Position numbers and translations under genes: made by a program | Source: Sporosarcina sp. ACRSL | GTDB lineage: Bacteria; Bacillota; Bacilli; Bacillales_A; Planococcaceae | DNA length: 64,000 nt | Direction: 5' to 3' | Assembly (NCBI RefSeq): GCF_022346605.1 | Contig: NZ_JAKRNT010000007.1 | Coordinates: 62,001 to 126,000 of the forward strand | Notes under the pieces: model-generated | The model's input: the letters and a program-made list of their open reading frames with translations, nothing else | Told to the model about the DNA's origin: nothing | The model's database searches: none | In this document: positions 1 through 8,103 of the stretch, piece after piece | Position numbering within the stretch: the first letter of the stretch is position 1 | Layout of the letters: each line of letters begins with the position of its first letter

Positions 1-10
1 AGAATCACGG

Positions 11-928
11 ATGACACATTTAATCAATCTGGAACCAGGTATACGAAAATTGGTTGCACAGTTCATAGACGCTGGGCGTCCATCAGCAAGGCAGCAAAGC
101 ATTCAGGAGCGTCGACAGGGATATTTGAACACAATCGACCTTGCTGGCGAAATTGTTCCAGTATGGGATATTTTCGACCAAACGATTGAGGGATTACCAC
201 TCCGTATTTACAGATCGTCGAATCAAAGCAACCTTCCTGTTTTGATCTATTATCATGGAGGCTGTTTTGTAAGTGGTGATTTCGATACACATGATCGCCA
301 ATTGAGAATGTTGGCGAATTTAGGGGACTGTTTAGTAGTTGCCGTTGACTACCGATTAGCCCCTGAACATGTTTATCCCGCGGCACATGATGATGCATTC
401 AAAGCCATACATATCGTCCGCGGGCATGCCAAATTGTGGGGTGGAAATCCGGACGATATTACAGTTGCGGGCGACAGCGCAGGAGGACATCTTGCTTTAG
501 TGACATGCCTACGACTCAAAACCCAAAGGCAATGGATGCCTAAGCGACAAGTTCTCATTTATCCAATGCTGGATGCGACTGCTTCAAGTAATAGTTATAA
601 GACATTAGGTGATGATTATATTATTACCAGGGATGCGCTCCTAAGTGGCTTCGAGGCATATTTATCAAATGTAGCTCCCGATCATCCAGAAGCGAGTCCT
701 TTATTCAGGGAAGATCTCGCTGGCCTTCCGGAAACCCATATTATAACTGCAGAATTTGATGCTCTGGTTGACGAAGGTGAATCACTATTCCGACGTTTAT
801 TAGAGTTAGGTGTAGAAGTACAGTGCCGACGCTACCTTGGGGTTAACCACGGATTCTTTCAGCTTGCAGGTATTAGCTCAGCTGCCAGAAAGGCTATAAA
901 GGATGTTGCCTCCATCCTATCTAATTAA
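11..928 (+). CDS. Alpha/beta hydrolase, HSL-family esterase
   Basis: A 305-residue protein of the hormone-sensitive-lipase-like (family IV) esterase group, predicted to hydrolyse short acyl or carboxyl esters in the cytoplasm. The oxyanion-hole motif reads HGGC at about residues 82-85 (usually HGGG). The nucleophile elbow GDSAGG is at 154-159 (Ser156), and Asp250 in the EFDALVDE stretch and His280 in GVNHGF complete the triad. Length is normal for the family. The ATG is only 10 bases from the window edge, so its ribosome site is only partly visible and an upstream start cannot be excluded. The natural substrate cannot be told from sequence. A repeat and the T-box leader of the next gene follow, so it is probably the last gene of its transcript. 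Confidence 0.9.
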   Translation: MTHLINLEPGIRKLVAQFIDAGRPSARQQSIQERRQGYLNTIDLAGEIVPVWDIFDQTIEGLPLRIYRSSNQSNLPVLIYYHGGCFVSGDFDTHDRQLRMLANLGDCLVVAVDYRLAPEHVYPAAHDDAFKAIHIVRGHAKLWGGNPDDITVAGDSAGGHLALVTCLRLKTQRQWMPKRQVLIYPMLDATASSNSYKTLGDDYIITRDALLSGFEAYLSNVAPDHPEASPLFREDLAGLPETHIITAEFDALVDEGESLFRRLLELGVEVQCRRYLGVNHGFFQLAGISSAARKAIKDVASILSN

Positions 929-999
929 AATGGATAAGAGTGTTGTATAACTTATGTTCAACAATCGGGATTGATTGTAGTGTAAGCATCACTTTCCTT

Positions 1000-1086
1000 C
1001 TTCAACTAACGGGTGCTTTACTTAAAGATCGGAGCTGCTTAGACGGCTTTTTTTCTTATTCAACTAACGCGGCAGTTTAGTTGAAT
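1000..1086. repeat. REP-like palindromic repeat, copy 1
   Basis: The block opens with TTCAACTAACGGGTGCTTTA and ends in a small inverted repeat (TTCAACTAA / TTTAGTTGAA) around CGCGGCAG. The same signature occurs after 2735, at about 3601 and at about 24585. A poly-T run sits inside, so it may also act as a terminator for the esterase gene. Confidence 0.7.
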
Positions 1087-1181
1087 AGCCGTGGTAGACA
1101 TGAGGTAAATAATTCTATGTCTGTAATAGAAATAATTTGAATTTTAGTTCAAGATAATATAGAATCTACAGAAATCAATAT

Positions 1182-1471
1182 ATAAGGCTATGAAAAGAAG
1201 AGTAAACACACGTACTATCTACAGAGACCTCTGGTAGCTGAAAAAGAGGGATATGAAATGTGTTGAAACAAGGCTTGGAGCTGTGCATTGGATTTGTTTG
1301 AAACAATGATGATGCAACGTACTCTCACGTTATCGAGAAAGAGTATCGTAGGTGATTTATTCACAAAGCCGTACTCGATTAGGCTTCTGCAGCAATGTAG
1401 AGGTGAACTGGGGTGGCACCGCGACTTGACTCGCCCCCAAGATAAATATCTTGGGGGTGAGTTTTTTTTAT
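1182..1471 (+). promoter_or_regulatory. T-box leader with terminator, upstream of an MFS gene
   Basis: The T-box core GGGTGGCACCGCG lies at 1411-1423 and is followed by an intrinsic terminator (stem ACTCGCCCCCAAGATA / TATCTTGGGGGTGAGT, 1429-1462, then a T-run). Upstream is a Stem I-like fold: AGAGA bulge at about 1223, GGTAGCTGAA distal segment at 1233-1242, and helix AACACA/TGTGTT (1205-1210 with 1259-1264) next to a loop-E-like AGTA (1201-1204) / GAA (1265-1267). If GAA precedes the specifier as in other T-boxes, the specifier triplet is ACA (1268-1270), i.e. threonine; this assignment is tentative. Uncharged tRNA binding would favour the antiterminator and switch on the downstream transporter. 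Confidence 0.88.
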
Positions 1472-1508
1472 TTTGTGTTACAAAAAATAAAAGCTAGGAG
1501 TGGTGACG

Positions 1509-2735
1509 ATGTCCAGATGGAAGTATCCTGTACTGCTATTAGGTGGAATAGGTATCTCAAATGTGGGTGGTTGGGTTTACCTAATCGCACTAAATTTAAT
1601 CATATTGAATGAAACAGGTTCTCCACTTGCAATTGCTTTATTATATATATTAGGTCCAATTGCAACCATAGGCTCGAATGCTTGGGCAGGCAGTTTAATT
1701 GATCGGGTAAATACACGGCGACTTATGATGGGATTAGACGTTTTCCGTGCACTATGTATTGCGTTAATTCCATTTTTACCTTCACTTATTTATGTTTATA
1801 TACTAGCGTTTATCATTAATATGGGAAGTGCTATCTTTCAACCTACATCTATGGTTTATATGACTAAATTAATACCTGTAAAAGATAGACAACGTTTTAA
1901 TGCATTGCGTAGTTTTATCAACTCTTGTGGTTCAATAATAGGTCCTGCTGTCGCTGGGGTTTTATTTTGGTTGGGTACCCCATATACTGCAATCCATGTG
2001 AATGCAGTGGCTTTATTTATTTCAGCACTTATTATTATGATGCTACCTAATGTTGATTCAAGGTTGAAAGAGACAGAGGGGCAAAGATTTACTTGGGGTA
2101 TGATAAAAAATGATTTTAGGGTTGTTCTTAAGTTCAGTAAGGACTATACCTATGTCGCAAAGATATATTTATTATTTAGCGGTACTACTATATTCATGAC
2201 TGCATTAGATTCTCTCGAAGCAGCTTTTGCTAAAGGAGTACTTTCAATATCAGACACCAATTATGGGTTTTTATTAAGTGTCTTTGGAGCAGGAATTATA
2301 ATAGGATCAATTATTAATTCTGCGTTTTCAAAACAGCTTGCAGTTAATCTTTTAATAGGTTTTGGTACCATTTCTACTGCAATTGGTTATATAGTACTTT
2401 ATAGTTCGAATGGCTTTTTTAGTGCAGCGATTGGAGTCTTTTTAATTGGGTTTACTGTAACGTTTGCAAATACAGGATATTTAACTTTCTATCAAAATCA
2501 TGTTCCCGTAAGCATGATGGGGAGGTTTGGAAGCATTTTCAGTGTTATTGAAGCAGGTTTTATTATTGCTTTAACGGTTTTAATAGGTGTAGCGGCTGAA
2601 TTAACCTCAATCCGTCCTGTGGGGCTAATTGGTTCATTTGCCTACTTCTTATTAGGGATAATGGCATTAAAAGCTGTAACAGCTGTAAAAAGAAAGAATT
2701 ACTTTAAAAAAGATGCAGCTTCTTTAAACGGATAA
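1509..2735 (+). CDS. MFS transporter under T-box control
   Basis: A polytopic membrane protein of about 408 residues with roughly 12 hydrophobic segments and MFS loop features such as a short GSLIDRVNTRR loop between the second and third segments. It resembles MFS exporters of the EntS/macrolide-efflux type more than amino acid uptake carriers, but substrate is unknown. The start at 1509 is chosen because GGAG lies 8 bases upstream; a GTG three codons earlier overlaps that ribosome site. The only promoter-proximal control seen is the T-box leader directly upstream, so expression should rise when one aminoacyl-tRNA is scarce. It appears monocistronic, followed by another repeat copy. Confidence 0.88.
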   Translation: MSRWKYPVLLLGGIGISNVGGWVYLIALNLIILNETGSPLAIALLYILGPIATIGSNAWAGSLIDRVNTRRLMMGLDVFRALCIALIPFLPSLIYVYILAFIINMGSAIFQPTSMVYMTKLIPVKDRQRFNALRSFINSCGSIIGPAVAGVLFWLGTPYTAIHVNAVALFISALIIMMLPNVDSRLKETEGQRFTWGMIKNDFRVVLKFSKDYTYVAKIYLLFSGTTIFMTALDSLEAAFAKGVLSISDTNYGFLLSVFGAGIIIGSIINSAFSKQLAVNLLIGFGTISTAIGYIVLYSSNGFFSAAIGVFLIGFTVTFANTGYLTFYQNHVPVSMMGRFGSIFSVIEAGFIIALTVLIGVAAELTSIRPVGLIGSFAYFLLGIMALKAVTAVKRKNYFKKDAASLNG

Positions 2736-2767
2736 AGTAATCGCCAAACATATTAATGCATCATTTT

Positions 2768-2845
2768 GAACTAAAGGGTGCTTTACTTCAAGAAGGAGTA
2801 AAGCCTTTTTTCTTATTGAACTAACGCGGCAGGTTAGTGAAAGCA
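2768..2845. repeat. REP-like palindromic repeat, copy 2
   Basis: GAACTAAAGGGTGCTTTACTTC, a T-run, then GAACTAACGCGGCAGGTTAGTG; the same organisation as the block at 1000-1086. It probably also ends transcription of the MFS gene. Confidence 0.65.
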
Positions 2846-2913
2846 GCCAACGGAGATTTTATCTTCTTTTCATATGATAGAAAATAAGAAACTTTTTAGA
2901 GGTGGGATTTCAA

Positions 2914-3591
2914 TTGAAAAAAAGATTAGGATGCCTACACGCTCATTATTCAAATATTGATTATATTGAAAAAGCACTTTCCGCATATGACATTGAATTA
3001 ATACATTTTGTTGACCCCGCATTAATGTATAGAGTTACATCAGATGAGAATTTTAAAGCAGTAGATGCTCAAAACAAAGTAAAAGACCAAGTAGAATGGA
3101 TTGCCCAATGTAATGTTGATGCCATTCTAATTACTTGCACAAACTATATTGCAATTTTGCAGGAAGAACAACTCTCAATATCAGTGCCAATCATAAAAAT
3201 TGATGAACCCTACTTTGAATTCATTTGTAATATACAGCAACCTCAAAAAATCCTATTTACAAATCCTTCAACTGTTGACGGGACAATGGAGCGTCTTAAC
3301 CAATATGCTTATAATCATCAAAAATCCATAGATATAGAGGTAATTGTTATTAACAATACTTTTGAATTGATAATGCAAGGTCTAAAACACGAATATAACC
3401 AAGAATTATTTAAATGCCTGAATACAATTATAGAAGAAAATAAAATTATCTCCGTTGCTCAATTATCTATGGTCGATGCAGCCCAGGAAGTTGAATATAT
3501 GACATCAAAGTCTATAATTAACCCTTTGGATACGTTAATTTCTTCCATAGTGAATCAGTTGAAAATAGACAAGAAAACAATGGTACTCTGA
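2914..3591 (+). CDS. Aspartate/glutamate racemase-superfamily-like protein
   Basis: About 225 residues. Two segments resemble the paired catalytic regions of the Asp/Glu/hydantoin racemase superfamily: ILITCTNY near residue 75 and SVAQLSMVDAA near residue 190. This suggests a PLP-independent racemase or isomerase acting on a small carboxylate, though similarity is judged by eye. The second cysteine expected in true racemases is not obvious (SM where CT is usual), so racemase activity is doubtful. The TTG at 2914 is preferred: GAGGTGG ends 9 bases before it, whereas the GTG at 2902 lies within that ribosome site. Flanked by repeats and a downstream terminator, it is probably a single-gene unit. 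Confidence 0.6.
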   Translation: MKKRLGCLHAHYSNIDYIEKALSAYDIELIHFVDPALMYRVTSDENFKAVDAQNKVKDQVEWIAQCNVDAILITCTNYIAILQEEQLSISVPIIKIDEPYFEFICNIQQPQKILFTNPSTVDGTMERLNQYAYNHQKSIDIEVIVINNTFELIMQGLKHEYNQELFKCLNTIIEENKIISVAQLSMVDAAQEVEYMTSKSIINPLDTLISSIVNQLKIDKKTMVL

Positions 3592-3600
3592 TTTTCTCTC

Positions 3601-3620
3601 TTCAACTAAAGGGTGCTTTA
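3601..3620. repeat. REP-like repeat, short copy 3
   Basis: CAACTAAAGGGTGCTTTAGT directly after the racemase-like gene; the half-element of the family seen at 1000 and 2768. Confidence 0.55.
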
Positions 3621-3649
3621 GTAAAATAAGGCTTGTAAATATACTTCGG

Positions 3650-3682
3650 AAAATGCTCGGATTTCTCTGAGCATTTTTATTT
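3650..3682 (+). terminator. Intrinsic terminator
   Basis: AAAATGCTC and GAGCATTTTT form a stem around GGATTTCTCT, followed by Ts. It closes the racemase-like gene. Confidence 0.75.
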
Positions 3683-3826
3683 GCTATTTACCACCAACTA
3701 CCACGTATTTATCTGGTTTAACGTTCATGTCTATTTACCTATTTGAAAAATATAGGTGTTTACACACGGAAACGCTTGTCGCTCATATCCGTATAACAGA
3801 TAGGTCAATTAAAGGGAGTGTGTGAT

Positions 3827-5245
3827 ATGAAGCTCAAAAACTATAAATTTGCGCTTGCGCTGATTGGCTGCTTTATGCTTGCGGCGTGTTCTGATAAGCC
3901 GGAGCCGGAAGTGAAGCCGGAGGAAAGCTCAAGTTCGGAAGAAAAGCCAAAGACAGTCGCTGTTGCTGATGAGCAAATTCCGAAAGCGGCTCGTACAGTG
4001 GAGGAGATGCTAACCCAGCCTGCTGGTAAGTTGGTGGGAGCTCATATGAATCCCGACGTGGAAGCGGCGAGGACTGTGAATTGGGTTACTTACCATCGAT
4101 TCTATGAAGATACGTTTAAAGGGATCATGGAAAAAGAGTTGGCTACCTATTTCGAGGAACATCCGGATTTGAGTGTGGACGAGATCTATGACTATCTTGT
4201 GTACCAATTAGGTTCGGGGCAATATTCAACATTCTATGACCAGTTAACGTCCTATGCGCATGGGTATGTCATGCCTGAGTTGCCGGAAGGCGAGGATGAA
4301 ATTGAGATTGCGAAGCGACAAAAGACGAATGTCGTCATCTTGATGGACGCTAGCGGAAGCATGAAGGCGGAAATTGGCGGCGAATCGCGTATGGCTCTTG
4401 CGAAGCAGGCAATCGAGGATTTCACTAAACAATTGCCGGACGATGTCAATGTCTCGTTATTTGCGTACGGCCATAAAGGTGCAGGGACAGCGGCAGATAA
4501 ACAGCTTTCTTGTAGTTCGATCGAGGAGCTTTACCCGCTTGGTGCGTACAACGCAGATTCATTCCGAAAAGCGATGGATTCCTTCCAGGCGAGTGGATGG
4601 ACGCCGCTAGCCGGTGCGATGGAAATGGCGCATGAGTATCTTTCTTCTTATGATAAAGAGCAATTCAGGAATATTGTTTACATCGTTAGTGATGGCGTTG
4701 AGACGTGTGATGGAAATCCGGTTGCGGCTGCGAAAAAACTGCATGACAGCGAGATCGAAGCGAGGGTGAATATTATCGGCTTCGACGTCGATGATGAGGG
4801 GCAAAATCAGTTGAAAACAGTGGCGGAAGCAGGCGGCGGTGAATATGCGACAGTGCGAAACCCATCAGAATTTGAAGGAGTTCTCATTAAGAAATGGAAG
4901 CCGAGCATGATGCAAGTGATGAGCCAACAAGGCGTCCAGTTGCATGATTTGGTTCATCAACAGGAGGCGTTGATTGCCATCCATGACCCGCTCAAAAACC
5001 TTTCGGACCGAGAGACAACCCGGATCAGCAATGCTGCGTATGAGTTGAAAAACAAGAAGATCCTTGACGATAAAAGGGCATACGAGGTCATTGATCTTGC
5101 GAAAGAAATGGGAGCGCTAAGATCAGCACATTTCAATGAGTTAAAAGAACAGAAGAGTGAAGAAGCGAAACAGGCGAGAGATGAAATCGACGCGAAGGTG
5201 AACGCGTGGAAAGAGAAGTGGTATGCGGAATTGGAGGATGAATAG
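3827..5245 (+). CDS. VWA-domain lipoprotein
   Basis: About 472 residues. The N-terminus has a lysine-rich n-region, a hydrophobic stretch and the lipobox LAAC (Cys about residue 22), so it should be a lipid-anchored surface protein, with an acidic/serine linker after the cysteine. A von Willebrand factor A domain spans roughly residues 175-360 with an intact MIDAS motif DASGSM, implying divalent-metal-dependent ligand binding. The C-terminus is charged and helical. The start at 3827 gives a proper signal peptide and has AAAGGGAG 9 bases upstream; the GTG at 3818 overlaps the ribosome site. A terminator follows immediately. Adhesion or envelope assembly is possible; the ligand is unknown. Confidence 0.87.
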   Translation: MKLKNYKFALALIGCFMLAACSDKPEPEVKPEESSSSEEKPKTVAVADEQIPKAARTVEEMLTQPAGKLVGAHMNPDVEAARTVNWVTYHRFYEDTFKGIMEKELATYFEEHPDLSVDEIYDYLVYQLGSGQYSTFYDQLTSYAHGYVMPELPEGEDEIEIAKRQKTNVVILMDASGSMKAEIGGESRMALAKQAIEDFTKQLPDDVNVSLFAYGHKGAGTAADKQLSCSSIEELYPLGAYNADSFRKAMDSFQASGWTPLAGAMEMAHEYLSSYDKEQFRNIVYIVSDGVETCDGNPVAAAKKLHDSEIEARVNIIGFDVDDEGQNQLKTVAEAGGGEYATVRNPSEFEGVLIKKWKPSMMQVMSQQGVQLHDLVHQQEALIAIHDPLKNLSDRETTRISNAAYELKNKKILDDKRAYEVIDLAKEMGALRSAHFNELKEQKSEEAKQARDEIDAKVNAWKEKWYAELEDE

Positions 5246-5257
5246 GTGTTTAAACAG

Positions 5258-5296
5258 AACCCCTTTAAAGCCATAAAAAGGCTTTGAAGGGGTTTT
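5258..5296 (+). terminator. Intrinsic terminator (copy 1 of a duplicated module)
   Basis: AACCCCTTTAAAGCC / GGCTTTGAAGGGGTT stem followed by Ts. Nearly the same sequence recurs at 7371-7410 after the next gene. Confidence 0.85.
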
Positions 5297-5397
5297 ATGT
5301 GTAAGGAATCCATTATAAGTCGGCTGTGTATTGGTTACGATATTTAATAGTAATAAACAGCTGTTCATCGGTTGCCATATCGAAAAGGAGCCATCGT

Positions 5398-7314
5398 ATG
5401 AAAGACATAAATAAAACCCCATCTCTTTTGAAACAGGCAATGAGCGTGAATAGAAGGCCTTTTCCTTGGGTGAAAGCTTTTTTTGCTGGGGTCGCTGCAT
5501 CGCTGCCAGTCCTGATCGGATTATTGTTTGGCAATTTAGAGTATGGGTTGATTGCGGGGATGGGTGGATTCACATTCCTCTACTTTTTCAATATCCCGCA
5601 TGCTCAAAATGCTAAAAAACTATTTTTTGTTGTCATTGGGACCACGTTGGCTTCCGCACTTGGAACATTGGCTGCACCATACCCGCTCGCAGCAGCTATT
5701 TTGATGGGGGCAATCGGAGCGACAGCTGTTTTTATTTTTGGTGCATTACGAATTGCTGGGCCATCTACTATCTTTTTTGTCCTCGTCTTTGCGCTGACAA
5801 CAGGCATGCCAGTCAACCCAGAACTTGCGCCAGTACGGGCGGGCCTCGTTTTTTTAGGTGCGGCATTTTCGTATATCCTAGCAATGAGCAGTTGGTTTTT
5901 TAATCCTCATGGTCCAGAGACAAATGTAGTGAAACGAGTATATGGGGAGCTCGCCGCATTTGTGGATGCCGTTGGTACAGATAAATTTCATGAGGCGAAG
6001 AGTCGAGTCATGTCCGTACTAAAAGAAGCAGAGGGTACACTTGCTGCAGCCTATATTCCTTGGAGAAAAACAGATGTGTTTAATCGGCTGTACGTTTGTA
6101 ATGATCATGCCAACAAGATATTTTTGTATCTACTCGAAAACTTTACAGAAGATCATTCAAAACTTCCCCCGGAACTAGGGAAAGCGATTCGGGAACTGGC
6201 AAATTCATTGGATCAAAAGGATAAACAAATTCGTAAAGAAATTCCTCAACCAGATGAAATGGATGAAAAGGTCGCCGACTTATTCATGAAGATAAAAGAT
6301 GCGTACGCGATCATGAATGAACAAACGACATCCATTACGAAAGAGATCCACTTTTCCAAACCGTCCATTCGGATGATCTTTGCGGAAGCATTTGATAAAA
6401 ATTCAATTGTCTTCATCTCTGCAGTACGATTCGGTGTCATTACAACTATCGCAGCAATTATCGCTTATGAATTTAATTTGGAGCGGTCCTATTGGGTGCC
6501 GCTATCTTGTGTTGCCGTTTTGTCAGGAGCAACGATTGTTGCGACTTTTCATCGCGCGATTCAAAGAGGACTTGGTACGATTGTTGGTATTCTCATTGCC
6601 AGCATCCTTCTATCGATACAGCCATCGGGATACATCATCGCTCTATTCATTCTCGTGTTGACGTTCATTACAGAGCTGTTCATTGTGAAAAATTACGGAT
6701 TAGCGGCTCTGTTCTTCACACCGAGCGCGTTACTGATGGCTGAAAGCACAAGTCATGGAAGCTTCAGTTTTTCTTCTGTTGCTTCAGCGAGAATCATCGA
6801 CGTGCTCATCGGGAGTGCCATTGGGTTACTTGGCGTATGGCTTGTAGGGAGGAGGTCTGCATCGAGCCGCTTGCCTCGTTTAATAACGAAAACAATCCGA
6901 AGCCAAGGCCAGTTTTTATTACTGCTATTTTCAGAGCACGGAGCAAGAGGGAATGTCGAGGAAAGCAAGGAAAGCAAAAAAATGCAAATCAATATGACGA
7001 ACTTACAAACACTGTATACGACAGCGGCAGGGGAGATTCCGGTCAATCAAAAGGCGGTGAACGAGTATTGGCCAGTCCTCTTTTCGATCGAGCGATTAGG
7101 GTATTTATTAAGAAATTGCGCGAAAGTCGAAAAGCGCCCAGTTCTTTCAGAGGAACAGCTTGCCCAACTGCTTTACGTTTGTGAAACGATGGCAATTGCC
7201 GCCGGACGACAACAGTCACCGTCGATTAAAAACGTTCCTGACATCGAATCGTTCCCGAGTATACAAAATGAACTGATTCGCTTGCAGAATTCGCTTCAAA
7301 TGAACACGCGATAG
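5398..7314 (+). CDS. FUSC-family membrane protein (putative aromatic acid exporter type)
   Basis: A 638-residue protein with the duplicated plan of the FUSC/aromatic-acid-exporter group: a hydrophobic block at about residues 20-160, a helical cytoplasmic region at about 170-330, a second hydrophobic block at about 345-480 and a C-terminal cytoplasmic tail. The family exports small organic acids or related compounds; the substrate here is unknown. The ATG at 5398 has AAAAGGAG 9 bases upstream; the open frame extends further upstream without a better ribosome site. It stands between two near-identical terminators, so it is probably transcribed alone. Confidence 0.85.
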   Translation: MKDINKTPSLLKQAMSVNRRPFPWVKAFFAGVAASLPVLIGLLFGNLEYGLIAGMGGFTFLYFFNIPHAQNAKKLFFVVIGTTLASALGTLAAPYPLAAAILMGAIGATAVFIFGALRIAGPSTIFFVLVFALTTGMPVNPELAPVRAGLVFLGAAFSYILAMSSWFFNPHGPETNVVKRVYGELAAFVDAVGTDKFHEAKSRVMSVLKEAEGTLAAAYIPWRKTDVFNRLYVCNDHANKIFLYLLENFTEDHSKLPPELGKAIRELANSLDQKDKQIRKEIPQPDEMDEKVADLFMKIKDAYAIMNEQTTSITKEIHFSKPSIRMIFAEAFDKNSIVFISAVRFGVITTIAAIIAYEFNLERSYWVPLSCVAVLSGATIVATFHRAIQRGLGTIVGILIASILLSIQPSGYIIALFILVLTFITELFIVKNYGLAALFFTPSALLMAESTSHGSFSFSSVASARIIDVLIGSAIGLLGVWLVGRRSASSRLPRLITKTIRSQGQFLLLLFSEHGARGNVEESKESKKMQINMTNLQTLYTTAAGEIPVNQKAVNEYWPVLFSIERLGYLLRNCAKVEKRPVLSEEQLAQLLYVCETMAIAAGRQQSPSIKNVPDIESFPSIQNELIRLQNSLQMNTR

Positions 7315-7370
7315 TTCCCCAGTAGATGGACGGGTAGCGATGATCTCACATAATGACGAAGAACGAACAG

Positions 7371-7410
7371 AACCCCTTCAGAGCCGTGAAAAGGCTTGGA
7401 GGGGTTTTGC
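7371..7410 (+). terminator. Intrinsic terminator (copy 2 of the duplicated module)
   Basis: GAACCCCTTCAGAGCC / GGCTTGGAGGGGTTTT stem. It matches 5258-5296, and the 60 bases after each copy are also alike (TATTGGCTACGATATATAATAG here, TATTGGTTACGATATTTAATAG there). Confidence 0.8.
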
Positions 7411-7496
7411 TCTTCGACTAGTTGATTCATAATAAGTTTGGTCGTATTGGCTACGATATATAATAGAAATCAAAAGACGTTTACCTAGTAAAAATA

Positions 7497-7715
7497 TTAT
7501 TGGTTTAAGTGGTTTTGCATTAACTCATGTACTTGAGATTCTATAGATTCAAGGTGATTTTCCTCAAACTTCCTCTCAGGCTGCGGATTAAACCATTGAA
7601 TCTCGCATTCGTGGAAAAGTCCTTGATAGTCAATGCCTTGAATAGATAATTTAAATTGATGCCTTTCATGTGGTTGGTCAACAAATATTGGTTTTACTTC
7701 GAAATTTTCAATCAT
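7497..7715 (-). CDS. Small DUF5342-like protein
   Basis: A 72-residue soluble acidic protein starting MIENFEVKPIF, with a His/Gln-rich first half and a charged helical C-terminus. It resembles the small YheE/DUF5342 proteins of Bacillus, function unknown; this is recognition by eye. AAGGAGGAATT sits directly upstream of the ATG, a strong site that supports a real gene. It is convergent with the FUSC gene and separated from CstA by about 380 bases in which only the cstA terminator is seen. Confidence 0.65.
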   Translation of the reverse strand: MIENFEVKPIFVDQPHERHQFKLSIQGIDYQGLFHECEIQWFNPQPERKFEENHLESIESQVHELMQNHLNQ

Positions 7716-8027
7716 GTTGAATTCCTCCTTAATAGTTCTCTCTCCTTAAAAGGAAAGAATATGCCTCTATTTCCTCATTACTAAAATGAATGGCAGATAA
7801 CACCTTACCACACATTCTTTTGATGTGGGGTCATTTAGCCAAATTCGTTTAGTGGTATTGTTAGCCAATTAAGATAGTTTCTGAGGATAAGTGAAAAATC
7901 AGCAAATGATAAGAAGCGAGCAATGTAAACCAAGTTAGGATGGAAAAGTAAGTACAGGAATTCCTGTGTTCTTCATCATATACAACATGGCAACTGTTGT
8001 AACTGCCGCGCACGGGCAATTAAAAAA
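7716..8027. other. Intergenic stretch, no gene seen
   Basis: AT-rich spacer that should hold the promoter of the small gene at 7497-7715. No convincing coding frame, repeat or RNA fold was found before the cstA terminator. Confidence 0.5.
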
Positions 8028-8064
8028 AGGAAAGCCGTCATACATAAGCATGACAGCCTTCCTT
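8028..8064 (-). terminator. Intrinsic terminator of cstA
   Basis: AAGGAAAGCCGTCA and TGACAGCCTTCCTT form a long, nearly perfect stem; on the minus strand it is followed by a T-run (TTTTTTTA). Confidence 0.8.
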
Positions 8065-8103
8065 TGCTTTCATATACTATATCAAACGAATTCAACCTGC
8101 TAA

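Noticed and set aside
1288..1497. Open frame MDLFETMMMQRT over the leader of the MFS gene
   Set aside because: It spans the T-box core and terminator, which are RNA elements; no ribosome site and no protein-like conservation.
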